Positions 52,127-61,974 of a DNA stretch of 64,000 bases are shown piece after piece. Source of the DNA: Betaproteobacteria bacterium (GTDB lineage: Bacteria > Pseudomonadota > Gammaproteobacteria > Burkholderiales > Casimicrobiaceae). Where the stretch lies: assembly GCA_004293675.1 (NCBI GenBank), contig READ01000021.1:1-64000 (forward strand). Reading direction: 5' to 3'. The stretch's first letter is position 1, and each line of letters opens with the position of its first letter. The translations under genes and the position numbers were made by a program. The notes beneath the pieces are model-generated. The model made no database searches and was not told the origin of the DNA. It worked only from the letters and a program-made list of their open reading frames with translations.

Positions 52127-53429
52127 GTGCAGCGGTGATTGGGATCACCCTAGGTTCAGCCAGCTCAGCCGCCGTACGCGGCACGTTCTGCCCACCGTAG
52201 GTTCGCAGCACATACGCATCGAGCAACGCCTGAAACTCTTCGGCAATATGGTCGCCCTTGAGCGTTACGGTTTTTTTGCCGTCTTCGTAGACCGGAGCGA
52301 CCGGCAGTTCGCCCGTGCCGGGCAACGAAATGCCGATGTTGGCCATCTTCGATTCGCCTGGGCCGTTGACTACGCAGCCCATGACTGCAACGCTCATGCC
52401 TTCGACGCCGGCGTGTTTCTCGCGCCAGATGGGCATCTGAGCGCGTAGGTAACTTTGCGTTTTTGCCGCGAGTTCTTGGAAAAACGTACTCGTCGTTCGC
52501 CCGCAGCCGGGGCAAGCGGTAACCAGCGGAGTGAATTGCCGCAGGCCCATCGTTTGCAGCAACTCCTGCGCAACGATGACCTCTTTCGTGCGATCGCCGC
52601 CGGGCTCGGGTGTGAGTGACACGCGCACGGTGTCGCCAATCCCTTGCTGCAACAGAATGCCCATTGCGGCGGTTGATGCCACGATGCCCTTGCTGCCCAT
52701 GCCTGCTTCGGTCAAACCTAGGTGCAGCGGGTAATCGCAGCGCGCGGCCAAGTCGCTGTAAACGGCGATCAAATCCTGAACGTCGGACACTTTGCACGAC
52801 AGAATGATTTTGTCGCCCGCTAAACCCACGTGCTCGGCCAGCGCGGCGGATTCGAGTGCCGATGCGACCAGCGCGTCGCGCATCACGGCCTGCGCTGTTT
52901 TCGGCTGCGACAGTGCCGCGTTGGCGTCCATCAAACGACCGAGCAAGTCTTGATCGAGACTGCCCCAGTTCACTCCGATGCGAACGGGCTTGTTTTCCCG
53001 AATCGCAATTTCGATCATCTGGGTGAACTGCGTGTCGTGCTTAGTGCCGCGACCTACGTTGCCCGGATTGATTCGGTACTTAGCAAGGGCTTTGGCGCAG
53101 TCGGGGTAATCTCGGAGCAGCTTGTGGCCGTTGAAATGAAAGTCACCCACGAGCGGCACATTGCAGTGAAGTTTGTCGAGTCCTTCGCGAATGGCTGCGA
53201 CCGCCGCCGCGGCTTCGGGAGAATTCACCGTGATTCGAACGACTTCGGATCCGGCATTAGCCAGTGCGAACACCTGGTCAATCGTGCCCTGAATGTCGGC
53301 GGTGTCGGTGTTGGTCATCGACTGCACGAGAATGGGCGCAGCGTTTACGCCCTTTCCGCCCACTCTTACGTGATCGATCAGCACTTGCCGTGTGTCACGG
53401 CGACGGGGTAGCAGGGCGGAGGTCGTCAT
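52122..53429 (-). CDS. ispG: 4-hydroxy-3-methylbut-2-enyl diphosphate synthase
   Basis: 435 residues. The N-terminal TIM-barrel ([52 protein letters not shown]) and the C-terminal [4Fe-4S] domain with CPGCGRTTS and [18 protein letters not shown] are complete. It makes HMBPP in the non-mevalonate isoprenoid pathway. It should be followed by hisS in this row, but the DUF1501-DUF1800 pair intervenes on the other strand. Confidence 0.97.
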   Translation of the reverse strand: MTTSALLPRRRDTRQVLIDHVRVGGKGVNAAPILVQSMTNTDTADIQGTIDQVFALANAGSEVVRITVNSPEAAAAVAAIREGLDKLHCNVPLVGDFHFNGHKLLRDYPDCAKALAKYRINPGNVGRGTKHDTQFTQMIEIAIRENKPVRIGVNWGSLDQDLLGRLMDANAALSQPKTAQAVMRDALVASALESAALAEHVGLAGDKIILSCKVSDVQDLIAVYSDLAARCDYPLHLGLTEAGMGSKGIVASTAAMGILLQQGIGDTVRVSLTPEPGGDRTKEVIVAQELLQTMGLRQFTPLVTACPGCGRTTSTFFQELAAKTQSYLRAQMPIWREKHAGVEGMSVAVMGCVVNGPGESKMANIGISLPGTGELPVAPVYEDGKKTVTLKGDHIAEEFQALLDAYVLRTYGGQNVPRTAAELAEPRVIPITAAR

Positions 53430-53452
53430 AATTTCCCGAGCGCCATCAATCG

Positions 53453-54439
53453 CTATTCAATGCGAAAGCGCGCCACTTCGTTGCGGATACTGTCTGAAAA
53501 ATTGTAGGGCTTGCCATCAATTGTGATGACAACATTGCTCGCGTTTCCAATGACGAACGACAGCGGCGGCACGGCGCTGACTTCGCGCGAACCGTTGGAC
53601 ACGGTCTCGGTGAATACCAGCTCGCCTTTGCTGCGCACTTCGGTCCACGAGCGCCCTGTGAAGTTCATTACGATGCGCTTCTTTCCGAGCTCAGCCGATG
53701 GTGCGTTGGGCGTGGGGATTGCCCCTGCCGCAGTCGCCGCTGCCGCGGGTGCGGTCGGGGCGGTGGCTGTTGCCGCCGCTGCATTGGCCGGAGGGGGCGT
53801 TGCGCCCGCTAAAAGTGCGCCGGTGGCCGGCGCAGCGACCGCCGCGGGTGCAGCGGCGCTTGGCTCGGTGGCACCCGCAGCGGGACTCGCCGGGACGAGC
53901 AAAACGCCAGGGGTGGATTCTTTTGATGCGGCAGCCGCGCTGGCCGCCGCACTATTTGCTTGTTGCTTTACCGCTTCAACCGGCAATTTGTTCGCTGACA
54001 TGGGCATCGGTGTGCCGCGCCACAAAAACCACGCTACGCCCGCCGCCAGGAGCGCTACGAGCACCGCCGGTATCAACCACGCAGACCAAGCGCGTTGATT
54101 GCCGTCGCTGTCCCGGGTAACCTCGCCAATGCCAACCGGCGTGGGTGCCAGCGCGGTGTCGGTGAGCGGACGTGCGACATTAAGCCGCAGGCTTTCCGGA
54201 TCGACACCCACCAAACGAGCATAGCTGCGCACAAAGCCGCGAGTAAACGGCGCTTCCGGCAGCGCATCCCAATGCTCATTTTCGATAGCGTGAACTTGCC
54301 GCGCGGAGAGTTTTAACTTCGACGCAATGTCTTCAACCGCCATGCCGGCGCGTTCACGGGCGGCACGCAGCAGACCGCCCGTTGATGGTGCAACGGGCGA
54401 GTCTGTGATCGTACGAATCGTGTTGCCGTCGTCGCTCAT
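53453..54439 (-). CDS. rodZ: Cell-shape protein RodZ
   Basis: 328 residues. An N-terminal Cro-like helix-turn-helix ([31 protein letters not shown]), the segment [20 protein letters not shown], one membrane helix ([21 protein letters not shown]), a long Ala/Pro-rich periplasmic stretch and a C-terminal DUF4115 domain ([18 protein letters not shown]). It links MreB to the envelope. It overlaps pilW by four bases. Confidence 0.94.
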   Translation of the reverse strand: MSDDGNTIRTITDSPVAPSTGGLLRAARERAGMAVEDIASKLKLSARQVHAIENEHWDALPEAPFTRGFVRSYARLVGVDPESLRLNVARPLTDTALAPTPVGIGEVTRDSDGNQRAWSAWLIPAVLVALLAAGVAWFLWRGTPMPMSANKLPVEAVKQQANSAAASAAAASKESTPGVLLVPASPAAGATEPSAAAPAAVAAPATGALLAGATPPPANAAAATATAPTAPAAAATAAGAIPTPNAPSAELGKKRIVMNFTGRSWTEVRSKGELVFTETVSNGSREVSAVPPLSFVIGNASNVVITIDGKPYNFSDSIRNEVARFRIE

Positions 54440-55254
54440 TCGCAGCCCCCGCGGCGCAGCGCCTCGTTGAGCGGAGAATCTCTGAACCGGGTTTTAAGCA
54501 TCTCTGTGTGTCCAATTTCTGCGGCACGATCGCCAAGTTTTCGCTCTGCGCAAGCGCCGTAAAAAAGTAGTTCAGGCGTCAGCGGATTGGCGCGAAGTCC
54601 GGCCGCAACGTGCTTGCGAATCTCTTCGTGCTTTGCGGTTTTGTAGGCAATTGCCGCCAATCCCTGATAGCCGCGCGAATTGAACGGCTGGATTTGTACT
54701 AAGCGAGAAAAGTACGCTTCAGCCGGACGAATGAGGCTTGCCGACAGCGCGCAGCTGCCCGCATTTTCTAGCGCCACATTGGGCGTCGTGTACAGCGGTA
54801 ACCGCAGCGCTGCGTCGAATTGCTCTAAACCCTCTTTTGCCTTGTTTTGGCGACACAGGTGCGAGCCGTAGTTATTTCTAACGTCGCCCTCGTTGGGGGC
54901 CAATTCGATGGCGCGGCGAAACGATGCATCGGCCTTGGGCAAATCGCCCAAGTCGGCGTGCACTAAACCAAGGATGCCGTGCGCTACCCCGTAGCGTGGG
55001 TCGAGCTTGATGGCTTCGTTTAATTCCTCAAGCGCGATGGCCATTTGGCCGCGCTGAAAGTAGTTTGAGCCCAGCTCCGTGTGCACTTTTGCGCGAAAGC
55101 GCATCGGATCTTCGTTGTTGGTGGCCGTTGCCGATTGCGGCGAATCGTCAGCCTTTTCGCCGCCCAATCCCGCGCAACCAACGAGGGTCGCGCTGACGGC
55201 TGAGCAAAGGCTAATCACTAGCCAACGGCGAGCTGTTTCGAAACGAAATGTCAT
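54436..55254 (-). CDS. pilW: Type IV pilus biogenesis lipoprotein PilW/PilF
   Basis: 272 residues. The lipobox LVGC follows an N-terminal hydrophobic helix, and TPR repeats span most of the mature protein ([49 protein letters not shown], and further helices). It helps the secretin assemble in the outer membrane. It overlaps rlmN and rodZ by four bases each, so the three are translationally coupled. Confidence 0.93.
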   Translation of the reverse strand: MTFRFETARRWLVISLCSAVSATLVGCAGLGGEKADDSPQSATATNNEDPMRFRAKVHTELGSNYFQRGQMAIALEELNEAIKLDPRYGVAHGILGLVHADLGDLPKADASFRRAIELAPNEGDVRNNYGSHLCRQNKAKEGLEQFDAALRLPLYTTPNVALENAGSCALSASLIRPAEAYFSRLVQIQPFNSRGYQGLAAIAYKTAKHEEIRKHVAAGLRANPLTPELLFYGACAERKLGDRAAEIGHTEMLKTRFRDSPLNEALRRGGCE

Positions 55255-56402
55255 GTGGAACTCGAGGTGGTTACGTGGGTGGGAATGGGCGCGTCTGATT
55301 TGCGCTGCGCAATGTTAATCGTGCGGCGGGTACGGTCTTTGATTTGTCCGGCGAGTTGACCGCACGCAGCATCGATATCGTCGCCGCGAGTTTTACGAAT
55401 CGTGGTGACGATATCGGCATCCGACAATCGGCGCTGAAACGCCAAAATGCGATCGCGGGGCGACTTCTTAAACTCAGAATTCGGGAAGGGGTTGAACGGA
55501 ATCAAGTTCAATTTGCTCGGAACCTGGCGCGCGATTTTGATCAACGCGTCGGCGTGTTCCGGCTGATCGTTCACGCCGTCGAGCATGACGTATTCAAACG
55601 TAATGAAATCGCGCGGTGCATGGTTGAGGTATCGATTGCACGCCGCTAGCAACTCTTTAATTGGGTAGCGTTTATTGATCGGCACCAACACGTCCCGCAG
55701 CGCATCCGTCGGCGCATGTAGGCTCACGGCAAGCGCCACAGGGCAGCGCTTCGAGAGCTCATCAATTTGCGGCACCATGCCTGATGTCGACACTGTCACA
55801 CGACGACGCGACAATCCGTACGCATTGTCATCGAGCATCAATTCGAGCGCTGGAACAACGGCATCGATGTTGGCCAGCGGCTCGCCCATGCCCATCATCA
55901 CCACGTTGGTCACGGGCTGCACACCGTCCAATGTACGTCCCACAATGCCCATATCCGCTTTGAGCGCGCGATCAGCAAAGCGGAGTTGGCCGATGATTTC
56001 GGCGGTGGACAAATTGCGATTGAAGCCCTGCTTGCCGGTGGAGCAAAACGCGCAATCGAGCGCGCATCCTGCTTGCGAAGAAATGCACAAGGTGCCGCGA
56101 TCGTCTTCGGGGATAAATACGGCATCGACGGCACTTGAGCCCACATCAAACAGCCACTTTCGTGTGCCGTCAGAGGCGGCGGAATCGCGAATGGCGGTTA
56201 GGTCGCGGATTTCAGCGTGCGCTGCCAACACCTCGCGCGTGGCTTTGGCGATGTCGGTCATCGCCGAAAAATCGCTCACCTGAGATTGATGCAGCCACTT
56301 GAGGGTCTGTTTGGCGCGCATGTTGACGCTGCTCGTCTTTTCGCCGATTTGCGCGAAAAAAGCAGCCATTGAAGGCTGGTTTAGTTCAAGCAGGTTTTGC
56401 AT
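55251..56402 (-). CDS. rlmN: Dual-specificity RNA methyltransferase RlmN
   Basis: 383 residues. The radical-SAM cysteines are C113, C117 and C120 in [15 protein letters not shown]. The segment [16 protein letters not shown] and the C-terminal [14 protein letters not shown] with the methyl-carrier cysteine are present. It methylates A2503 of 23S rRNA and A37 of some tRNAs. A repeat fills the spacer to ndk. Confidence 0.96.
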   Translation of the reverse strand: MQNLLELNQPSMAAFFAQIGEKTSSVNMRAKQTLKWLHQSQVSDFSAMTDIAKATREVLAAHAEIRDLTAIRDSAASDGTRKWLFDVGSSAVDAVFIPEDDRGTLCISSQAGCALDCAFCSTGKQGFNRNLSTAEIIGQLRFADRALKADMGIVGRTLDGVQPVTNVVMMGMGEPLANIDAVVPALELMLDDNAYGLSRRRVTVSTSGMVPQIDELSKRCPVALAVSLHAPTDALRDVLVPINKRYPIKELLAACNRYLNHAPRDFITFEYVMLDGVNDQPEHADALIKIARQVPSKLNLIPFNPFPNSEFKKSPRDRILAFQRRLSDADIVTTIRKTRGDDIDAACGQLAGQIKDRTRRTINIAQRKSDAPIPTHVTTSSST

Positions 56403-56430
56403 GATGCGCTTCGCGCAGAACGAATCGCTG

Positions 56431-56576
56431 CGCAGGACGAATGACGAATGACGAAGGACGAAAAAAACCGTTCAGCGGCGCACACAGTATTGACGCCACG
56501 AAAAGCAACGTCAACGCCATCAACCTTTGCGTCATTCGTCATTGGTTTCTCGTCCTTGTTTTCGCCCAAAGTGCTT
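56431..56576. repeat. GACGAA-heptamer inverted pair, family E (rlmN-ndk spacer)
   Basis: The arm from about 56431 (GCAGGACGAATGACGAATG and on to 56463) and its inverse at 56526-56576 (TTTGCGTCATTCGTCATTGG and on to CGTCC) match the arms at 29.9 and 38.9 kb. It fills most of the 189-bp spacer. Confidence 0.72.
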
Positions 56577-56591
56577 CGCGTACTAGAAAAT

Positions 56592-57017
56592 CTAGCGCGA
56601 AAACACTTGGCTTTGCGGGAAGAAAAAGGCGATTTCTTGCGCTGCGGTTTCAGCGGCGTCGGAACCGTGCACAGCGTTAGCGTCGATCGAATCGGCGAAA
56701 TCGGCGCGGATCGTTCCGGGCGCGGCTTTCTTTGGATCGGTTGCACCCATCAGATCGCGGTTCTTAAGGATTGCGCCTTCGCCTTCGAGCACTTGTAACA
56801 CGACCGGACCGGAAATCATGAACGAAACCAGGTCTTTGAAGAATGGACGTGCGCTGTGCACCGCGTAGAAGCCCTCGGCCTCTGCTTGCGACAGGTGCGC
56901 CATGCGTGAAGCGATGACTTTCAGGCCCGCAGCCTCAAAACGGCCAACGATGGCGCCGATAGCGTTTTTTGCGACTGCGTCAGGTTTGATGATGGAAAAA
57001 GTGCGCTCGATAGCCAT
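56592..57017 (-). CDS. ndk: Nucleoside diphosphate kinase
   Basis: 141 residues. The N terminus [15 protein letters not shown], the nucleotide-binding [10 protein letters not shown], and the phosphorylated histidine in [10 protein letters not shown] are all as expected. GGAG precedes the ATG. It balances nucleoside triphosphates. It opens the ndk-rlmN-pilW-rodZ-ispG row. Confidence 0.97.
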   Translation of the reverse strand: MAIERTFSIIKPDAVAKNAIGAIVGRFEAAGLKVIASRMAHLSQAEAEGFYAVHSARPFFKDLVSFMISGPVVLQVLEGEGAILKNRDLMGATDPKKAAPGTIRADFADSIDANAVHGSDAAETAAQEIAFFFPQSQVFSR

Positions 57018-57473
57018 GATGTAGTTCTCCGAAAGGTAGAAAGCGGTGGGTCAGAGGTGGGCACATTGGCTGCGAAAAACACTTCGCAACAGAGAAGATC
57101 AAAGCGCCCGAAAACCCGAAAAACGCTTATGAAACAAAGCCCTATATTCTAGCATTCGGCGGGCGAATTTTAAGGCGCGGCGCAGTTGCGATCCGCGACG
57201 TCTTCATTCGCGAATTGACGCAACCGGACCATTCGTGAAGCGCCAAATTGATGTGGTGTCGCGTTTATGCAGCTGGCATCGGCAATAAGTCAATGAATTC
57301 CAACTCTATGTATCAATGCCATATGAAATAAGGCGTTGATAAAAATAAATTGAATTTTCATTAGTGCCACAAAACGGTCTTAACGCCTTATTTATAAAGG
57401 CAATTAAATAGCAGGCTGATAGTTAAAATCGTGTTCGTTCTGTGAGCAACGCTCGGCCGTTCCGACCGACACG
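57018..57473. other. 456-bp spacer between dinG-like gene and ndk
   Basis: It presumably holds the ndk promoter near its left side and the 84-bp element at 57318-57401 near its right. No open frame with a supported start is seen. Confidence 0.6.
57318..57401. repeat. 84-bp paired-hairpin element, copy 5
   Basis: The ends are GCCATATGAAATAAGGC (57318-57334) and GCCTTATTTATAAAGGC (57385-57401), flanked internally by GTT and AAC, with a small TGAA-TT-TTCA hairpin near the centre. It is exactly 84 bp, as in the other four copies. Confidence 0.75.
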
Positions 57474-59399
57474 CTACACGGCAAAAAACGCCGCCACATC
57501 CGCTCGCTCACGGGTAAATGGCATGGGCGGCAAGCTAGACCGCAGGACGCGGCCGTAGCCTTTGGTGACGATTCGGTCGTCGCAAATCGCTAGTACGCCT
57601 CGATCGGTCTCGGATCGAATCAGGCGACCGGCACCTTGCTTAAGCGAAATCGCGGCTTGCGGCACTTGCCAATCCATGAACGGCGAGCCGCCTCCTTCTT
57701 CGAGGTGCTTCATCCGGGCGACCAGTACCGGATCATCGGGCGGCGCGAATGGAAGCTTGTCGATGACGACGAGCGAAAGCGCGTCACCCGCCACGTCCAC
57801 GCCTTCCCAGAAGCTCTGGGAGCCAATCAAAATAGCGTTTCCAGCCTCACGGAACCGGCGCAGCAATTCGCCTTTGGGCGCTTCGTTTTGCGTAAAAATC
57901 GGGTAGTCGAGGTCGCGGTCTCGGAGCATTTTCGGCAGCGCTTCGGCGCATTGGCGCATCGCCCGGAGGCTAGTGAACAGCAAAAACGCCCGACCACGAG
58001 ATACAGTCACGAGCTCCAGCGCTTCGGCGATCACCGCGCTGGTGTGTTCCGGCGAATTGGGCGGCGGTATGTTTTTCGGCACATACACGCGGCCAGCGGT
58101 GCTGTAATCAAATGGGCTGGACCAGCTTTGAGCGCGCGCCGTTTCCAAACCCAGCTGCCGCGTAAACAAATCAAATTTACCGCCCGCCGAAAGCGTGGCA
58201 CTCGTAAAAATCCAGCTTTTGGCGCTGCCGCTGGTTTCTTTCTTGAACACATCGGCGACTGAAAGCGGCGTAGCGTGCAGTTGCCAGCTGGTGTTTGACA
58301 CATCGACCCAACGAATCAAATCCGCGCGCTTGTCATCGCGCCAGTCGGACAGTCGTCGCGCGATTTCATTGGTACGGGCTCTGAGCCCTTCAAATTCCTC
58401 GCTGCGATCTTGATGTGTTTCGAGCAGATCGGCGAGATCGCTGAGCTGCTCGATCAACTTATCCAGCGCATCGGTGAAAGCGCGTTTGGTCAGTACGTCG
58501 TCGCGTTGCACCTTTGCCGCAGGGGTGTCAAAGCCTAGTCGCACCGCGCGAGCGGCCATGCCCGCGGCCATTGCTGCATCGATCAAATCAACGAGTTCAT
58601 TGGCTTTGCTTCGCGTGTCCAATTCACAGTCGCGCGCCAATTCGATGGCTTGCAACATGCTCGTTGATTCGCCGAAAAAATTGGTAGCGACATCGGGCGC
58701 GCGGTGCGCCTCGTCGATGATCACTGTGTTGCACGCCGGGAGCAGTTCGCCGAGTCCGTCGTCTTTCAATGCCATGTCGGCAAAGAGCAGGTGATGATTC
58801 ACAACGACGATGTCGGCCAGCAGCGCTTCCTTGCGCGCCTTCAACACGAAGCAATCTTTGAAGAAACCGCACTCACTACCGAGGCAGTTTTCTCTCGTTG
58901 AAGTGACCAGCGGCCACACCGGCGAGCTCTCGGGCACCGTTTCGCAATCGGCCTTGTCGCCCGTTTTGCTGCGCTCGGCGAACGCTGAAATGCGCTGTAC
59001 GTGTTGAATTTGTTCGCGGGCAGTGAAGCGGCCTTCGCTTCGGGTGCGCATCAGATGATGGTGGCACACGTAGTTACTGCGGCCTTTGAGCAACGCCGTT
59101 TCTACGGGCAATTTCAGCGCGTCTCGAACGCGCGGTAGGTCGCGATCAAAGAGCTGATCTTGTAGCGTTTTGGTGCCGGTGGCGATGATGACCTTGCCGC
59201 CCGAGAGGAGGGCGGGCACCAAATAAGCAAAGGTTTTTCCGGTGCCAGTACCCGCCTCGGCCACCAGCTGGGTGTTGTTTGCGATGGCCTCCGCAATCGC
59301 CTCAGCCAGCTCAATTTGCTGAGTTCGCGGGCGAAAGTTAGGAAGCGTTTGCGCGAGTTGCCCGTCGGGGCCAAAAATACGGGCTAATTCGGAATTCAC
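57474..59399 (-). CDS. DinG/YoaA-type ATP-dependent DNA helicase
   Basis: 641 residues, the length of YoaA. Walker A is AEAGTGTGKTFAYL (about 48-60), followed by iron-sulphur cysteines (NYVCHHHL, ENCLGSECGFFKDCF), DEAH box in VIIDEAHRAPD, and late motifs GSQSFWEGVDVAGD and QGAGRLIRSETDRG. It is an XPD-like 5'-3' helicase that works in DNA repair. It lies 19 bases after thrC on the same strand. Confidence 0.94.
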   Translation of the reverse strand: MNSELARIFGPDGQLAQTLPNFRPRTQQIELAEAIAEAIANNTQLVAEAGTGTGKTFAYLVPALLSGGKVIIATGTKTLQDQLFDRDLPRVRDALKLPVETALLKGRSNYVCHHHLMRTRSEGRFTAREQIQHVQRISAFAERSKTGDKADCETVPESSPVWPLVTSTRENCLGSECGFFKDCFVLKARKEALLADIVVVNHHLLFADMALKDDGLGELLPACNTVIIDEAHRAPDVATNFFGESTSMLQAIELARDCELDTRSKANELVDLIDAAMAAGMAARAVRLGFDTPAAKVQRDDVLTKRAFTDALDKLIEQLSDLADLLETHQDRSEEFEGLRARTNEIARRLSDWRDDKRADLIRWVDVSNTSWQLHATPLSVADVFKKETSGSAKSWIFTSATLSAGGKFDLFTRQLGLETARAQSWSSPFDYSTAGRVYVPKNIPPPNSPEHTSAVIAEALELVTVSRGRAFLLFTSLRAMRQCAEALPKMLRDRDLDYPIFTQNEAPKGELLRRFREAGNAILIGSQSFWEGVDVAGDALSLVVIDKLPFAPPDDPVLVARMKHLEEGGGSPFMDWQVPQAAISLKQGAGRLIRSETDRGVLAICDDRIVTKGYGRVLRSSLPPMPFTRERADVAAFFAV

Positions 59400-59417
59400 C
59401 CAGCCATTGTAGGTCGG

Positions 59418-60842
59418 CTAAGCAGCGGCGATGATCTCTTTAACCCGAGCCACGTCCGGCGCAATCTGCACCACCCGTTGGGGCAACTTCATCATCTCTG
59501 CTTGTTGCGCCGTCAACGCGGGCTCAAAGCCCACGGCTTGCTTCACAGTTTCAGCAAACTTGATGGGTAGCGCTGTTTCGAGCACGATCATCGGGATGCC
59601 GGGTTTGATGCGACTGGCGGCGACCTTCACGCCGTCGGCGGTGTGGGTGTCGATCAATCGGCCCGTCGTTTCATAGACGGCCTTGATCGTTTGCAAACGG
59701 TCGGCGTGGGTGCTGGTGCCCGACACGATGCCGAAGCGCTCGCGTGAGCCTTTAAATTCTGGCGTTTGCGACACATCAAAAGAGCGACCTTGATCGACTT
59801 CGGTCCACAGTGCTTTGACGCGGGCTGCATCGCCGTTAAACAAATGAAATACGAACCGCTCGAAATTGGACGCTTTGGAAATATCCATTGAGGGCGACGA
59901 AGTTTCAAACGTTTCTTTGCTCGGACGCGGACGGTACACGCCAGTTTGAAAGAACTCCGCGAGCACGTTGTTTTCGTTGGTCGCTAGCACCAAAGTATCG
60001 ATCGGTACGCCCATTTCGCGAGCGATATGTCCCGCCAAAATATTGCCAAAATTGCCCGATGGCACGGCAAAAGACACTTTTTGGCTGTTTGATGATGTGG
60101 CTGACAAGTAACCGCGGACGTAGTAAACGACCTGCGCCGAAATGCGCCCCCAGTTGATTGAGTTCACGGTGCCGATGTTGTGCGCGTGTTTAAACGCGAG
60201 ATCGTTTGACACGGCCTTGACGATGTCTTGGCAATCGTCAAACACGCCGTCAACGGCGATGTTGTGAATATTTTTCTCTTGTAACGAATACATTTGCGCG
60301 CGTTGAAATGCGCTCATCCGTCCTGCGGGCGAGAGCATAAAAACGTTGATGCCTTTGCGCCCACGCATGGCGTATTCAGCGGCGCTTCCGGTGTCGCCAC
60401 TCGTCGCACCCAGAATGTTGAGTGTGGCGTTTTTGCGAGCTAATTCAAATTCAAAAAGCCGCCCCAAGAGCTGCATCGCCATGTCTTTGAAGGCGAGCGT
60501 GGGGCCGTTGGAGAGTGCTTGCAGGTGCAAACCGCTGGCGTATTTTTCGAGGGAGCTGATCGGTGTAATTTCAGCGCTGCCAAAGACGGCTTCGGTGTAG
60601 GCGTCGCCCGTGAGTTTTGTCAACGTCGCTGCATCAATGTCGTCCGCTGCAATAAATTTTCGCAACACCGCGTTGGCAAGTGACGCGTAGGAAAGCCCAC
60701 GCCATGCGGTGAGTTCGGCATCAGAAATTGTGGGGAGCGTCGCTGGGAGCATCAGCCCACCGTCCTCAGCGAGACCCGAGAGCAGAACTTGCGAGTAGGT
60801 TTGACGAGAGGGATGCCCGCGAGTAGATAGGTACGTTGTCAT
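59418..60842 (-). CDS. thrC: Threonine synthase
   Basis: 474 residues. The N-terminal segment YLSTRGHPSRQTYSQVLLSGLAEDGGL, the PLP lysine in PTLAFKDMAMQLLG, and GATSGDTGSAAEYAM plus FAVPSGNFGNILAGHIA (phosphate-binding loops) are typical. It converts homoserine phosphate to threonine. Usually hom precedes it, but here a LysR gene lies upstream. Confidence 0.96.
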   Translation of the reverse strand: MTTYLSTRGHPSRQTYSQVLLSGLAEDGGLMLPATLPTISDAELTAWRGLSYASLANAVLRKFIAADDIDAATLTKLTGDAYTEAVFGSAEITPISSLEKYASGLHLQALSNGPTLAFKDMAMQLLGRLFEFELARKNATLNILGATSGDTGSAAEYAMRGRKGINVFMLSPAGRMSAFQRAQMYSLQEKNIHNIAVDGVFDDCQDIVKAVSNDLAFKHAHNIGTVNSINWGRISAQVVYYVRGYLSATSSNSQKVSFAVPSGNFGNILAGHIAREMGVPIDTLVLATNENNVLAEFFQTGVYRPRPSKETFETSSPSMDISKASNFERFVFHLFNGDAARVKALWTEVDQGRSFDVSQTPEFKGSRERFGIVSGTSTHADRLQTIKAVYETTGRLIDTHTADGVKVAASRIKPGIPMIVLETALPIKFAETVKQAVGFEPALTAQQAEMMKLPQRVVQIAPDVARVKEIIAAA

Positions 60843-60884
60843 GACTTTATTTTAGAGGGCTCATCCTCGGGCGTTCATCCACGG

Positions 60885-61799
60885 CTAGCGAATTCGCCCG
60901 GATGCCGATTGTTCACGCGCCGCTTCGATGAATTCAGCGACCACAGGCGCTAAGCTCATACCACGGCGCCACACCAGCCCCACGTCAACGCTTGGCACCG
61001 CTTCGCGCAAGTTGCGAATTTCGATGTGATCGTTTTCGAGCGTCCAGGGGCGGTACAAAAAGCTCGGCAGGATCGCCATACCCGTGCCCACGCCTACCAA
61101 TGAGCGCACGGCTTCGAGCGATCCGGTACGCAGCAGCACATGGGGGCGCAATCCGTAGCGCGCCCAAACGCTATTCATGACGAGCTCGACTCGATCGGCC
61201 TCAAGTGCAATCTGCGGAAAAGCGGCGCAGTCGGCGAGGCTCAGTTCGGGCTGTGTCGCCAATGGATGACTTGACGCGAGCCATGCCCGGTTGGGCGAGC
61301 GGGTGAGCGTTTCGACGATGAGCGCTTGCGGGTCGCCGAGCTGGTTGGACACCATGAGCCCAACGTCGATTTCACCATTGACCAATAAATGTTCCAAAAA
61401 CTGCGGCGAATCCTCGATCACTTGGATTTCCACCGATGGGTGCGAGCGCTGAAACCGCGAAAAGAGATTGGCTAGGTAATAGCCCGCCACCAAGCTCGTC
61501 ACGCCAATGGCTAGGCGCCCTTGCAGCAGCTTCACCGAACCGCGATCAATTTCGCCCGCCTCGGACACCGCCGCTAGCACTTTTCTAGCGCTCGTTTGGA
61601 AGCGATGGCCGTCTTGTGTGAGCGTCATCCCGCGTGTCGTGCGGTCAAATAGGCTCAGTCCTAGGATGTCTTCAAGCTCGAGAACGCTCTTGGTGACAGC
61701 CGACTGCGCGATATTGAGCACCCGCGACGCACCGACCACCGATCCACTCTCGGCAACCGCCAAAAAATACCGAAACTGTTTGAGCGAGATGTTCTTCAA
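60885..61799 (-). CDS. LysR-family transcriptional regulator
   Basis: 304 residues. An N-terminal winged helix-turn-helix (LKQFRYFLAVAESGSVVGASRVLNIAQSAVTKSVLELEDILG) is followed by a periplasmic-binding-protein-like effector domain (LAIGVTSLVAGYYLANLFSRFQ, GEIDVGLMV, GVGTGMAILPSFL). It is divergent from the ABC-transporter genes to its right, which it probably controls. The ligand is unknown. Confidence 0.93.
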   Translation of the reverse strand: MKNISLKQFRYFLAVAESGSVVGASRVLNIAQSAVTKSVLELEDILGLSLFDRTTRGMTLTQDGHRFQTSARKVLAAVSEAGEIDRGSVKLLQGRLAIGVTSLVAGYYLANLFSRFQRSHPSVEIQVIEDSPQFLEHLLVNGEIDVGLMVSNQLGDPQALIVETLTRSPNRAWLASSHPLATQPELSLADCAAFPQIALEADRVELVMNSVWARYGLRPHVLLRTGSLEAVRSLVGVGTGMAILPSFLYRPWTLENDHIEIRNLREAVPSVDVGLVWRRGMSLAPVVAEFIEAAREQSASGRIR

Positions 61800-61974
61800 C
61801 GGCGCTTGGATGGGGTATCTAAAAAGTAGATTGCGGGTGGGTGCAATATTGAACTTTGGATTTTAACGACTCCAAACTACATTGCCGTCAGTGGTCGTGT
61901 GGCTTCAGAGGATCGAAGTCCACGGTTTCTGTCTTCATCTGATTCAAACCCCGAAATTCTCAGGAGCCCCTTAC

